Positions 33,894 through 45,215 of a DNA stretch of 64,000 bases are shown here, piece after piece. Within the stretch, counting starts at the first letter, position 1, and each line of letters begins with the position of its first letter. This DNA comes from Exophiala sp. HKRS030 (lineage: Eukaryota > Ascomycota > Eurotiomycetes > Chaetothyriales > Herpotrichiellaceae). Both the position numbers and the translations under genes were made by a program. The DNA is taken from assembly GCA_023897205.1 (NCBI GenBank), contig JAHWDD010000002.1:3410001-3474000 (forward strand), given 5' to 3'. The notes under the pieces are model-generated. The model worked only from the letters and a program-made list of their open reading frames with translations. It made no database searches and was not told the origin of the DNA.

Positions 33894-36115
33894 CTATCCC
33901 TCCGTCCCACTGCTCCTGAAAGCCACACATAGTTGACAGTACTCGTGAGTTAGGTCAAGCACATGTTGTGGCAGGTTGGTAGACTGGACAATGCTGCGAA
34001 CCTTGACAGCACCCTCCTCTTCAATAAGTTTTCGTATAGAATAAAAGAGTTCAGGGGAGAACTGTAGTATCATGTCAGCGCGGGAACATCAATACATGCA
34101 AACAGTACTTACCTCCGAGTACCACCTATATTGCCAAGTGATCAGACGGATTAAGCAGGCAAGAATATTTCTTGTGTCACCCTTCTTCTCGTACATGCGA
34201 AGAATACCTCTCATGGATTTGGGCGAGAACCGGATATTCAAACATTGTTGGTAGGCTTCGAGGGCTTCATTCGTATGATGCAATCGTTCAGCGAGGTCTC
34301 CCAATATTTCCCACTCGGCGGCCGATTTCTTGTATTGCATTTGCTGCTGGCGGTATTGGCCCATTTCCGTGCGCCATATGGTGTATATACGAAGATCTTC
34401 ATAAAGGACCATAAAGAGGTTGTCAAGCCAGCGCTCGCACAGTCTCTTATTTTGGAAGCCAGGGTATTGCGAGTGTGATGGATCAGGATCGTCGCTGCCA
34501 GATTTGACTTCTTCTGCTGCAATTGTCGGTACAGGCTTTTCCATCGACTGGTCTGCTTTCATCTCAGCGTTCTCTTCTGAGCCGCCATTGACCGAAGACC
34601 CGTTCGCTTTCTCGGCAAGAGTTTTCTCGTCGTCTGCAGCAGAGTTATTCTCGGATTCGTCTTCATCTGAATCTTCCGCTTTCCCGGCATCGGCATGACC
34701 GTTTGGTGTTCCCGACAAGGCGACGGTGCTTGCATTCTTGCTCGAGGGAGCTTTGAGCGCCACGGTGTGCTGGCGTTCTGATCTATACTCTTCCTCCATA
34801 ACAAAAACATGGCTTCGCGTCTTCAAGAGAGTATCCCATCCTATTGAAGCCGCAATCCTGGTGAGAATACTGTATGCTTTCAAGAAGGTTCCTTGGTAGG
34901 TGGCGGCTTGCAGCTTCCGCAGTGACACATGCACTTGGTCGAATGGCTCTCCCTGTCGCGGCTGACCCTCATCAATCTCGTCAAGTGCGCTCTCTGGAAG
35001 AATCGGTAGAAGTACGCGGCTGGGTTCTGGCATTCTTGGCGAATCTTTGTCTTGATAGGAAAACATAGGGCAAGAATTGAGGGTAAGAAGAGCCAGGTCC
35101 CACTGTTCCAGGTCGACGTACACCTCTGCCAGACGGGCCCAAGTGCTGAACTCGCTCGGGGCGGCAGTAACGCCCTGCTTTGCCAACTCGAGTGCCATTG
35201 CGCCTTCACCTTTGCTCTGACAGAAGGATGCCTGACAATCTAGAAGTGCATAGTCCATGGGAACGTCTTGTAGTGCGTCGTGCAGGAGGCGCACAGCTTG
35301 AATTTCTTCATCTCCTTCTAGCAATACTCGCGCGAGTAGCGAGGAAACCTCCACGTCCTTCGATCGCAACTTCTCGAACAGGTTGATTCCAGAGGTATAT
35401 CGCCCGGTAGTTTTGATGTATTTCAGCAAGCCTGCAGTGAGATGGTTGGACACAACATTTGGGATCTGTATTTCAGGATCGGACCCCAGCTGTCGTCCGC
35501 TGAAGAACAGTCTCTCAGCGGCCTCGAAAAATCGATGTTCCTGCTCTGTACTTGTGATGGGGTTGAATCTTCTGACCCCAACGATCTTCTTGATTGTGTC
35601 TCCACTGCCGTCGTCGGCGTAGGAGTAGGCTCGTAGGACTGCGCACAGAAATGTTTCCAACCAGAGACCGTCCGTTGCAACTCGCCTGTCGCCTCTTTCG
35701 TCAACGCAGTAGCTTTCAACGCTTCCCGGAATCTTGACCTCTACTCTCATGTCCAAATGTGAGAATGCATTGTAACAACAATATAGTCCCGAGACCACCT
35801 TATGTGTCTTATCTGCGGGATTGAAAGTCAAGGTATTGACATAGGCCGCGAGACTTGCGGAAGAGGAGGCATCGGCACCGGTAACATGATGATACACGCC
35901 CGTCTGCTTCGCGCCAGCCTTTACACTTTGCTTGACGAGGTGTACGAGGTCAGGAGGTCCCAATTCGCGCAAGGCAGGAAGACTTTCTGTTCGGGCGTCG
36001 ACAGCCAGTCCGATATCGTCATCTTCGATGATCCTAAAATGCTCAAGTCAGTGACAGCACAAAGGCACCACTTGCTGGGCCTGCGAACTCACTCTGGCAC
36101 TGCAGGCGCAAACAT
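33894..36115 (-). CDS. ChAPs-family exomer cargo-adaptor subunit (Bud7/Bch1/Chs6-like)
   Basis: Three exons: 36093-36115 (starting MFAPAVPE), 34113-36033, 33894-34061; introns of 59 and 51 nt; 703 aa. The N-terminus reads PALRELGPPDLVHLVKQ, and the end IRKLIEEEGAVKVRSIVQ followed by FRSSGTEG is highly characteristic of this family. TPR-like helices fill the middle (for example QAVRLLHDALQDVP and EFSTWARLAEVYVDLEQW). An acidic Ser/Asp/Glu-rich insert lies near residues 440-510. ChAPs bind Chs5 and Arf1 at the trans-Golgi and carry chosen membrane cargo, such as chitin synthase, to the cell surface. A single copy cannot be matched to one of the yeast paralogues. Confidence 0.9.
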
Positions 36116-36660
36116 GGCAGCGCACCCCTCTGGGCGAACTCGACACTTTCAGGACAGATCGACTCAAGCTGGGAGGTGGGTTTTGTACGGCACAGGGGTG
36201 TGATGTTATAACAAGTATGTCTTTAAACTTCAAGGCTTAGACGTGCATCATTCGATTACCACCTTTGTATCATCTTCACGAGAATTTCAGCTTTGGATTG
36301 TAGCATCAAATGTTGAACATACTGTACCGGACTTCGGGAAACCTGCCCGATCTAGAATCCCATCTAAGTGCTAGGTTCGTTAGTGGTGAATCTTCGCGTC
36401 TACATCGCGTACATTGACGACTATTGATCGCCTCACTCTTTCATCATTTCCCGAAATAACTCTTTGTTTGACATTACAGCGTTGCAAGTTTGGTTCAGCC
36501 TTCAGGCCAGATAGGAGGCAAAGACCCGGCGTTTCAATAGCGGCAATTAAGAGAGCCTGCTGCTAGAAATTCAGGATTTCGCCTCGCGATATACGACATG
36601 ACGTTGGCACATTCCCGCGAGGCTTCGACCCGATCAACGAAATCATAGACAACACAAATC
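36116..36660. other. Divergent promoter region, exomer gene and HIR3
   Basis: 545 bp head-to-head region. No gene and no motif I can defend. Confidence 0.5.
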
Positions 36661-39600
36661 ATGTCCGGCTTCACTGCGCTCAACGTTGAACCTGAAGAAA
36701 CTTTTGAAGAAGAGATCGATGATACGAAGGAGATCCAACTTGAAGAAGCCTTCAAACTCTATCAAAATGCCTTGAAACTTCACTCTCAAGGCCCCCAGTA
36801 TTTCGAGGAAGCTCTTGCTGCCTACCAGGAGTTAATACAATCAGAGATCTTCAAATATCCAGAAGCCGTCTCCGACTACTCTCACGATGAAACCGAAGAC
36901 GATCCAACTGTAGCGAGTATTGCACCTGACACCGTACCCGCCGCTTTGCTTCCCAGCAGTGCTGCCGAAAGCTCGGCCAGTTCAATTCCACAGCTTCTGT
37001 ACCTTGCTTTCAAGAACCGAGGTCAATTCTTGTTAGATGTGGCGCATCACAAAGTCCCGGACAAAAAAGCTTCCAGAGCCGATCTATGCAGGTACTACGT
37101 CAAGGCTTGTAACGAGGGAATCCGAGATTTTGCCAAGGCTCTTGAACGTGACGATGCCGACCTCGATCTGTGGAAAAAGTCTGCGCGCATTGCAGGCGTT
37201 TTATCGTCCCAGAGGGTGGCTCGCTTCTGTTTGGAAAGTGTTCTTGCTGGAGATGATGAAGATGCCGAACAGACTATTGATCTGTCAGGCCTTGATGAGG
37301 CATTCGCTGCCGGTGAACTTGAAGAAGTGCTGGAAACCTTGAATGACGATCTCAGTCTCCTTCGAAGTACAAATGTCAACGTGAAGAGCACACTACTGAA
37401 CGCGCTGCGAAGGACGAATGACCCTTATCCTTTCCTCCCTGAGCGTGGGAAGACCATGGAGTACCTTGACGACCGACATAGACCACTAAGTATTGGGATC
37501 GTTTCAGTTGAGCTTGCCCCAAACAGCTTTGTCGCTCTTGGGCAGGCTATTGAGCAGATTGTGTCGAGTCTACAACATGCTTCTACCTCATACACCTCCG
37601 CAACGCGGGTAAAGCTTGTATCACAAAGCTCGGAAGCTGGCCGCCGCGATACTCAGATGGAAATTGCCATTGCCAAGAACGACAGGCCTCATAAGGGAGC
37701 TGATGCATTGCACGACAAGCAAATGAAGGATGTCCAGGATGGCAGTGCTGACGACAAAATGAGCGTAAAATCTCCTCGACAAGAAGTCTCTGGGAAGGAA
37801 CAACCAGAAGACACCGCACCTGTGAAAGATGATGAGAAAGCCGATGATTCGATGGACGAAGACACCATTCTAGTTACCGTCATTAGGCGCGAACAACCGA
37901 GCGACCCTGCACCCACCCCAGCTCGTAAGCGATCGGCCACCGCTGCTGGAAATGAGGAGCTTGAAGGTCGCACAAAGAGCAAGCGACTTCGTGCGCGGGA
38001 GTCATTGGCCGAAATGACTGCACTTGAGGAGAATGGCGCTCCTGAAGATCCACATTCATTTCTCGATCAGCTTCGAACTTACGAACAAGCCGATCAAACT
38101 GCATTCGATGTGGTCAACTCTTTACTGGCGAAGTTTGAGCTGAAACTATACTTTTCCTCAGAGGATGCGAGACGTGTATTCTGGCAAGGCAGCCTCGAGA
38201 AAGAATCATCCATCATTTCAAAAGAGGAACTCGTCTTACTTGCTGATATGAGGAATTCCCTGAAAAATTGGTCGGATGACAAAAGCCACGCCCTGATGCA
38301 AGGACATGGCAGCCAGGATTTTGCCGAGGGTTCAACCGGAATGTCTCTGTTTGCACTGCACTCTAAGTCTACAGCCCCTCGGAAGACCGCACAAGTCGAA
38401 GGCTCCAATGAAGATGCGTTGTTACCGATTGTGAGGCGTGTCAATGCTCAATCGCTAAATGTCTATCAAGCTGCACATGACTGGCTATTCTCGACCCTCG
38501 TCTCTGGGATAGACGTTACATCTTCTCTCCCTTCATCTTACATGCGAGAGATCTGGCCACAAGAAATGAAAGATGCAGTTACGAAATTAGCTGACAATAC
38601 GGAGACGTATCTTTACGAGAGGCTTCGTGAAGATTCCTTTTCTCTGGCTGGGACTAAGCAGCTAACACAGGGAGGGAGACAGACTTTGATCAAACAGCTT
38701 TTTGAGTTTGTGCAGACACTCTTCGAACTTCACCTCGATATCTTTATGCCGATGACTGATCCGAACACTACGGTCGAAAAGGAAGTTCGAATTGCTCGAG
38801 GTGACTGTGTCAGACGATGGGCAACGTTGGCTGACGACTTTTTGCAATTATACCTTGCTGAAGAAGAAAAGCCAGAGTTGACCGACACCTTGATCTTGCG
38901 GTTTATTTGGGCAACCACTGTCAATGCGACCATGACAAAAGGGGTTGATAAAACTCACGTTGTCTTATGTTTGGACGATCTCAAAGCAATTCTGGAAAGG
39001 ACAAATGCCGACACAATTCATCTACCGAATAACGGAACAATGGCTGTGATCTCAGTGAAAGCAATTGAGCAGGAAATCTCTCGTCTAAGTACTATCGATT
39101 TCTTCAAAAGTATCTTTGACAACGATAGCAGCGACCCGGTTGCAGTGATAGAAAAGTTAGAGCCGATACTTGAATCCACTCCCGATGGAGCCGACAACGA
39201 GTCAAGATCTGACACCCTCGATGAGCGTTCTCCACAGGTTGAGCAATTGATAAAATTCTTGGAATCTGGCGATCCCAGCTTGAAGCTCTTCTTATGGCGA
39301 CGGCTACAAAACGCTTATACGTCTATATCCTATCCACCGAAGGTTGTTTCATGTCTACTGCGATCAATAGAGATGAGCTTCAACGAACTGTACACGAACC
39401 GACATTTAGAGCTGAGCGACGTCGATCGTCAGATCTCTATGCTCAAGTGGCTAAGAGATATTGACGAGCTTTTGTTGAAAGTTCTGATAAAGCTCACCAG
39501 CGAATCAAATGCTTTTGAGTGCTTGGACGAAGCACATTTGTTCTCGTCTTTGACTGTGATAAGTGGCCTTGTCAAGCTGCTCCATGGGTTCGCTGTCTAT

Positions 39601-42600
39601 GAGGACTCGGTAAGGGTTGGACAGACCGCTGGACCCCAATTGAAAGGTGCTGCTTCATCCAAGTTGTATGACAAAAGCAAAGAGCGTTTTAGGGACATGC
39701 TCGTCCGTGCATGGACACTGCAATATCTCCTCCTGAAAGAAGCTGCTGCACAAGATCCTGCAGCGTACCCTCGAGCCTCAGATGATCTTGCAGAATATCT
39801 CGGTAGTGTTCATCATATGCTCGGCATTAGACACTATTGCAGATATGCCACTAAGACATTCCTCAAGCTGGCAAGGAGTGAGTTTGGGATGCTTAAAACC
39901 CAACAGGATTATTCTGCAGACATGTCACAAGTTCTCTTTGATCTGTACCAGTTGCACTTCATCACCGGCATAGGAGACCGAAACCATGGATGTTCTGCTG
40001 AGAATATGGATAAGAAGACTGCTGGGTCACTTATACCTATCATCATGCAATATACCGATCAAATGCAGATGAAGGATATTCTCAAAAGCGAGCTTAAGGG
40101 CACAATTGAAAAGATACAGCAGGCATTGGGAACATTCAAAAGTCCCCCGGCTGTGGCCTACAACAAGCGGCTCATTTCGGCCTACCTAAAATCGCCCATC
40201 ATTGCAAATGATCTCTATCGTTCAGTACGCGGCATCGGAGATCTTCAGACGCGGCCAGTGCAGCACGATTCGAATAGTCCTGCCATTCAAGGGTGGTCAT
40301 TCCTCCTGGGTTATCTGACTCTGGCGAAATACAAATCTGTCAAGCGGGTTCAGCCTACTCCTACAAACGATCTAGACACTGCTGCCACATTTTTTCGGCA
40401 AGATTTAGATCATGACATCGACAAATGGGAGTCGTGGTATCGACTTGCCCAGGTCTACGAGGCGAAAATTGAGGATGATCTCATCTGGAATTCCACGAAG
40501 CTCAATGACTCAAGAGGTGACATTGCACTACTCGAGCGCCAGGCAATACACTGTTACATGATGGCCACCGCCATGGCTCTGAGAAACGCTGACAATAAAT
40601 ATGAGACGACACAGAAAATTCAGGACATGTTTGCAGAATTCGGAACTCGCTTGTACGCCTCATCAAGACCTCCGTTGAACATGGAAGCTTTCCGAACCGA
40701 TAAAAGCATGCGACACATGAGTAGCATGGTTGATCAGACCATGTCAAAGCAGCCTTTTCACAACCCGATCAGTAAATATTCACTCTGGCACTTTGCGGCA
40801 TATCTACTAGGCAAAAGGTTCAACGATAAGCCAAAGCCATGGATAACGCACTATACTCGAGCCAAGTGTCTTTGGAAAATGTTTCAGAGCACCGAGAACA
40901 ACGGGCGTGTCTCTGCCGAAGAGGTCATTGATGGCATCAACGGAGCTCTGGGAGCTCTGCCGAAGAAGGAAAAGTCCAACGAGCCCATTCTAGAGCCACA
41001 TTACAAGCTTGTCTCAGTGATTCACAAGATGGTTAAACGTGGGGCAATTTCTCCCTTACAGGGCCAGGAGTACATGCATATGACACGTTTTGCTCATGGC
41101 ATCCACCTCGCCGCCGATGACGAGGGAGAAGTGGAGTGGGAGCCTTATGTTCTTGACATTTTGCACAAACTGGAGCACGCCGACAAATCAAATTGGCACC
41201 ACAGAATCACGGCCCGTGCTGCACATGTATTGTATGACGACGGTCCGACTGTCGCAAATGCTCTGGGTGCAAAGTACGAATTTACCAAGCAGATTTTTAC
41301 CAAGACAATGACCATCCAGGTTTGGAAGCCTGAATTTGAACGCGCCGGCCGACATTATGTGTACACTGGGCGATATGTCACTTATTTCTCTCATCTCCTG
41401 GAGCAGCTCAGTGACCGTGTCAATTTGGATCAGTTGGTTCGTCGCATCAGGCGAAAGACAACAGATTTCCTTGACCATGCAAAGATCTGGGAGGATGTGG
41501 TGACGGCATTTGTTCGAAGCTTGCGACGGATCGGAAAGATTCCCGAGGGTCATGAGAGAGTGGTGTTTGATGGAATGAATCACGAAGAATTCACCAAAAA
41601 GTCCGAACAGATGGAACAATGGTCCCACGAGCCCGACACATCATCTGTCTTTTTAGACATCATGAAGGATGGGATAGACCTGAAACGCCTCAACAACAGC
41701 CTGATGAAGGGTCCCCTGATTGATGATCTGATTGGCGACTCATACGCGTGTCTTTTTGAGGAATACATAAGACAGCTACCTCCAGAGGAACAGCCTCAGC
41801 CACAGCCAACTCCTTTACCACAAGGCACATTCATCAATATGACTGCAGAAGTTTTACAGTCTGGCGAAGAAGAGGCTGAGAAGTCTCGAGTGAACGATAT
41901 GCTCCGAGCTCAGGGAGATGGTGCCGCGGACGGACCGCTATCAGTATCGATATCTGCGCCTGTGGGACTTGGCTTGCAGAATCCTGCATCACCATTCGCG
42001 AACACCACCCCCCAACCTGAAGCCCCTCGTGTCACTAGTAAGCCTGGACGTGTGAAGACTGTCACAAGGCGTGAGATTCAACGGAAGGCTGAAGCGGCGA
42101 TTGTCAAACCACCACCTATCAAGACACCAATCCTGGGTAAAAGACCTATCGTGGAGATACCAACGAGGCCCGGGCAGGACTCGCCTCTGGACAAGCGTCT
42201 CCAGGATGCGAGAGAGGAAGATGGTGAAAGAAGCATGTCAAGCTCGAGACGAGGCAGTGTGCATGACAGCGATGATGGTGAGGCTGACGGCGAAGATGAG
42301 TCTGGAAGTGAGCTTAGCGATCTCGACGACCTGGACGAGGACAAAAGGCAGTTGATGTCGGAACTCGATAAGGCCAACAACCAGGACGATGAGGAGAATG
42401 ATGAGGAGGGGCAAGAGGGCGGTGATGATGAGGATGGGCAAGAAGGTGGTGGTGGTGAAGAAGGCGAAGACGAAGAAGCAGAAGAAGCAGAGGACTATGA
42501 TCAGCAGAGAAGTGACCAGGAAGACGAGGAAATGCCAGACGCCAATGATGGCGACATGGAGATAAAGGACTCTCAGGAGAACGTCGACGGACCAGAAGGG

Positions 42601-42639
42601 CGCGAGCAGGATGTGCATGAGCCCCAGGAGGGATCATGA
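36661..42639 (+). CDS. hir3: Histone transcription regulator 3 (Hir3/CABIN1 homologue)
   Basis: A single uninterrupted 5,979-nt frame encoding 1,992 aa. The N-terminus (MSGFTALNVEPEE, then EEAFKLYQNALKLHSQGPQY) carries the TPR motif typical of Hir3/Cabin1, and helical repeats fill most of the protein (for example WESWYRLAQVYEAKIEDDL near residue 1260). A disordered charged segment lies around residues 330-450 and a very acidic tail around 1840-1990, as expected for a histone chaperone partner. Hir3 is the scaffold of the HIR complex, which deposits H3-H4 independently of replication and represses histone genes. The lack of introns in so long a gene is notable but the frame is clean. Size fits fungal homologues. 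Confidence 0.9.
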   Translation: MSGFTALNVEPEETFEEEIDDTKEIQLEEAFKLYQNALKLHSQGPQYFEEALAAYQELIQSEIFKYPEAVSDYSHDETEDDPTVASIAPDTVPAALLPSSAAESSASSIPQLLYLAFKNRGQFLLDVAHHKVPDKKASRADLCRYYVKACNEGIRDFAKALERDDADLDLWKKSARIAGVLSSQRVARFCLESVLAGDDEDAEQTIDLSGLDEAFAAGELEEVLETLNDDLSLLRSTNVNVKSTLLNALRRTNDPYPFLPERGKTMEYLDDRHRPLSIGIVSVELAPNSFVALGQAIEQIVSSLQHASTSYTSATRVKLVSQSSEAGRRDTQMEIAIAKNDRPHKGADALHDKQMKDVQDGSADDKMSVKSPRQEVSGKEQPEDTAPVKDDEKADDSMDEDTILVTVIRREQPSDPAPTPARKRSATAAGNEELEGRTKSKRLRARESLAEMTALEENGAPEDPHSFLDQLRTYEQADQTAFDVVNSLLAKFELKLYFSSEDARRVFWQGSLEKESSIISKEELVLLADMRNSLKNWSDDKSHALMQGHGSQDFAEGSTGMSLFALHSKSTAPRKTAQVEGSNEDALLPIVRRVNAQSLNVYQAAHDWLFSTLVSGIDVTSSLPSSYMREIWPQEMKDAVTKLADNTETYLYERLREDSFSLAGTKQLTQGGRQTLIKQLFEFVQTLFELHLDIFMPMTDPNTTVEKEVRIARGDCVRRWATLADDFLQLYLAEEEKPELTDTLILRFIWATTVNATMTKGVDKTHVVLCLDDLKAILERTNADTIHLPNNGTMAVISVKAIEQEISRLSTIDFFKSIFDNDSSDPVAVIEKLEPILESTPDGADNESRSDTLDERSPQVEQLIKFLESGDPSLKLFLWRRLQNAYTSISYPPKVVSCLLRSIEMSFNELYTNRHLELSDVDRQISMLKWLRDIDELLLKVLIKLTSESNAFECLDEAHLFSSLTVISGLVKLLHGFAVYEDSVRVGQTAGPQLKGAASSKLYDKSKERFRDMLVRAWTLQYLLLKEAAAQDPAAYPRASDDLAEYLGSVHHMLGIRHYCRYATKTFLKLARSEFGMLKTQQDYSADMSQVLFDLYQLHFITGIGDRNHGCSAENMDKKTAGSLIPIIMQYTDQMQMKDILKSELKGTIEKIQQALGTFKSPPAVAYNKRLISAYLKSPIIANDLYRSVRGIGDLQTRPVQHDSNSPAIQGWSFLLGYLTLAKYKSVKRVQPTPTNDLDTAATFFRQDLDHDIDKWESWYRLAQVYEAKIEDDLIWNSTKLNDSRGDIALLERQAIHCYMMATAMALRNADNKYETTQKIQDMFAEFGTRLYASSRPPLNMEAFRTDKSMRHMSSMVDQTMSKQPFHNPISKYSLWHFAAYLLGKRFNDKPKPWITHYTRAKCLWKMFQSTENNGRVSAEEVIDGINGALGALPKKEKSNEPILEPHYKLVSVIHKMVKRGAISPLQGQEYMHMTRFAHGIHLAADDEGEVEWEPYVLDILHKLEHADKSNWHHRITARAAHVLYDDGPTVANALGAKYEFTKQIFTKTMTIQVWKPEFERAGRHYVYTGRYVTYFSHLLEQLSDRVNLDQLVRRIRRKTTDFLDHAKIWEDVVTAFVRSLRRIGKIPEGHERVVFDGMNHEEFTKKSEQMEQWSHEPDTSSVFLDIMKDGIDLKRLNNSLMKGPLIDDLIGDSYACLFEEYIRQLPPEEQPQPQPTPLPQGTFINMTAEVLQSGEEEAEKSRVNDMLRAQGDGAADGPLSVSISAPVGLGLQNPASPFANTTPQPEAPRVTSKPGRVKTVTRREIQRKAEAAIVKPPPIKTPILGKRPIVEIPTRPGQDSPLDKRLQDAREEDGERSMSSSRRGSVHDSDDGEADGEDESGSELSDLDDLDEDKRQLMSELDKANNQDDEENDEEGQEGGDDEDGQEGGGGEEGEDEEAEEAEDYDQQRSDQEDEEMPDANDGDMEIKDSQENVDGPEGREQDVHEPQEGS

Positions 42640-43002
42640 TTTCAGTCGATCCTCCAGGGAGATATACCTCGGATATTACATTACCGGGATACCAATGGCA
42701 GAAATACCTAAAATGCGAAATGGTCATGGATCATGAAGAATACAGATGGCAGCAATAGAAGTCCAGAGAACAAGTCTACATCGATACTATTTAGACTTGT
42801 CAATATGGCATACAAGTGACGAGGCTCTCGGAGACCTGACGAGGCTGTCGCTGGACTTCCGAGGATCTACCGTCGCATTCAAACAAAAAATTGTACAAAA
42901 GTGTTCTCCAAATACTTCATGTAGCGTACTCGTAGAGTCTCGACGTCGAGGTTCGCAGTGTACTGACCGACGATTTTCTCTGTGTCGGCCAGTGTCTTTT
43001 TC
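42640..43002. other. Intergenic region, HIR3 to PUS3
   Basis: 363 bp; 3' and 5' untranslated-type sequence only. Confidence 0.5.
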
Positions 43003-45141
43003 ATGCCTCTTGGTCCTGCCAGACTGAGTTTCACGAGCAGGCTCGTGACCCGTCACCATTGTCTTGCAGCTGCGACATCAATATCAGCGTCTTCCGGCTG
43101 CCCTATCCAAGGCCGGTGTCGCTCATCCTCTTCCTCGTTTTCCTCCGCCCTGACACCATCTACACCCAAAGCCACCATGTCTACCACTCCTCACTATCCT
43201 CCTCCAACTCCGACCCAGACCACCTCCGCTCCGATGCCACCAGAAGCAGGAGATTACACGTCTTATTCGAACTCGGAACTCATTTCTCGCATATCACATC
43301 TCGAATCGCAACTGCGCGAGCAGACGACTCGGTTGGCCCAATTCACATTTTCAGATGATGACAGTAATGGGCCTTGTACGACGCATCATCTCGGTGGCTT
43401 GATCCCGAAACGTCACCGCTCTCGAGAGCGACGACGGTCGAGACGCAGTCGCAGTCGCAGTCGGACCCCGTCTCCGTCACGGCGAGCCCGACCGTTCGAT
43501 GCGAGCGCGTACTCGACGCGGCGAATAGCCCTGAAGTTCGCGTACCTGGGTCACCGGTACAATGGGTTCGAGCACGCCAACGGCAACGTCACGCCGGCCC
43601 CGACGATCGAGGAGGTCTTGTGGAAGGCCCTCCGCAAGGCGAGGCTGATCAGCCCCTCTCTGGCGGACGGGGCCGACACGAGCGTCGACGTGGTGTGGGG
43701 AGAAAAGGAGAGACTGGCAAGATATACTCGCGGAGACAATCCCTCGGACTACGATGAAACAAAAGTCCGGCTGGACCTGAGTTGGGACGGGTGCGAGTAT
43801 AGCAAGTGCGGACGTACGGATAGGGGAGTGAGTGCGTTTGGGCAGGTGATCGGGGTGCGTGTCAGAAGCAACAAACCCATCGAGAAACGGTCTGAGGACG
43901 CTGCCCGGAGCCAGAAGAAGAGAGGCGGAAAAGAAGAACCAGGAGTTCATCATCAATCAGAGGAAGAGCAAGAAGGAGAACAAGACATGTTTGGAATGAT
44001 GGTGGGGGATTCAGAAAATGAATCGGAAACAGAATCAAAAACCGAGACAAAGTCTTTTGACCCGGTCAAGGATGAGTTGTCCTACATATCTATCTTGAAC
44101 GCCATTCTGCCGGCTGATATCCGCATGTTGGCGTGGTGTCCGAATCCGCCGCCGACGTTTGACGCGCGTTTCTCCTGCCGCGAGAGACGATACAAGTATT
44201 TCTTCACAAACCCGGCATTTTGTCCGACGCCCGGAGCGTTGGGCCTCAAGAAGAATGACAGTGGTATTCGTGAAGGGTACCTAAACATTGAGAAGATGCG
44301 GATTGCAGCCAAAAAGTTGGAAGGGTTACATGATTTTCGAAACTTGTGCAAGATCGACGCGAGTAAACAGATGCCCAACTGCGAGAGAAGGGTGACGTTT
44401 GCCGACGTGGTCAAGTTTCATGAAGATGACCACAACAATACACCACCATTCGCCGCGTCAGTAATGAGTCAGTTCGGGTTTGATAGTATTACTTCGACAG
44501 GCGTCAACAAGGCCGGGGCCCGGCCGGAAGTATACACTTTTTGTGTACACGGGACTGCATTCCTGTGGCATCAGGTACGATGTATGGTGGCTATATTGTT
44601 TCTTGTCGGTCAGGGCTTGGAGCAACCGAGTATCGTGGACGAATTGCTCGACATCGAAAAGAACCCCGGTAGACCGATGTACGAAATGGCGGACGACGCA
44701 CCATTGGTTCTCTGGGATTGTATCTTTCCAGATGACGATTCAAAAATGGTCGATTCTCTGGACTGGCTGTATGCGGGTGACAAAAGGACGTTGCCTTCTC
44801 TGACGACCAAAGGAGACGGCAAGTTCGGCGCGGGTGGTGTCGTCGATGAGTTGTGGACCGTGTGGCGCGAGGCCAAGATGAAGGAGATACTGGCCGGGAG
44901 TCTGCTCGACTTGGCCATCGGACAGGGCGACGGGAGTTCGTTGCGGAGAGGAGCCCAGAAGGACGCAAATCACCCTCCTAGTCGGAGCCAGAAGTTGTTC
45001 CAGGGTGGTGACAATGCGAGGATCGCTGGTAAATACGTCCCCGTCATGCAGAAGCCGAAAATGGACACTTTGGAAGCATTGAACGCAAAGTTTGCCAATG
45101 GGAAAAAGGTCCGACGTGATGCCAGGAATGGTGTTGTATAG
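43003..45141 (+). CDS. pus3: tRNA pseudouridine-38/39 synthase (Pus3/Deg1)
   Basis: Intronless. From the first in-frame ATG (43003; an in-frame TGA lies at 42964) the protein is 712 aa; from a second ATG at 43177, in the strong context GCCACCATG, it is 654 aa. A TruA-type domain starts near RIALKFAYLGHRYNGFEHAN; the catalytic Asp is in YSKCGRTDRGVSAFGQ; FSCRERRYKYFF and LHDFRNLCKID follow, with the Pus3 wording. It converts U38/U39 in the tRNA anticodon stem-loop to pseudouridine. The 58-residue N-terminal extension has seven Arg and no Asp or Glu, like a mitochondrial presequence. An Arg/Ser-rich stretch and an acidic insert near 300-350 break the domain. It ends 74 bp from the convergent GPI15 gene. 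Confidence 0.9.
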   Translation: MPLGPARLSFTSRLVTRHHCLAAATSISASSGCPIQGRCRSSSSSFSSALTPSTPKATMSTTPHYPPPTPTQTTSAPMPPEAGDYTSYSNSELISRISHLESQLREQTTRLAQFTFSDDDSNGPCTTHHLGGLIPKRHRSRERRRSRRSRSRSRTPSPSRRARPFDASAYSTRRIALKFAYLGHRYNGFEHANGNVTPAPTIEEVLWKALRKARLISPSLADGADTSVDVVWGEKERLARYTRGDNPSDYDETKVRLDLSWDGCEYSKCGRTDRGVSAFGQVIGVRVRSNKPIEKRSEDAARSQKKRGGKEEPGVHHQSEEEQEGEQDMFGMMVGDSENESETESKTETKSFDPVKDELSYISILNAILPADIRMLAWCPNPPPTFDARFSCRERRYKYFFTNPAFCPTPGALGLKKNDSGIREGYLNIEKMRIAAKKLEGLHDFRNLCKIDASKQMPNCERRVTFADVVKFHEDDHNNTPPFAASVMSQFGFDSITSTGVNKAGARPEVYTFCVHGTAFLWHQVRCMVAILFLVGQGLEQPSIVDELLDIEKNPGRPMYEMADDAPLVLWDCIFPDDDSKMVDSLDWLYAGDKRTLPSLTTKGDGKFGAGGVVDELWTVWREAKMKEILAGSLLDLAIGQGDGSSLRRGAQKDANHPPSRSQKLFQGGDNARIAGKYVPVMQKPKMDTLEALNAKFANGKKVRRDARNGVV

Positions 45142-45215
45142 TCGGTAGATGAAGAGAGTTACAGAGCGCCATACCAGCTTAGCTACCCGGTACCTGGTAG
45201 TTTGTTGGATGAAGC

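Noticed and set aside
42071..42727. Several ORFs in other frames at the 3' end of HIR3
   Set aside because: They are shadow reads of the acidic GAT/GAA-rich tail; the HIR3 frame is continuous through this region.
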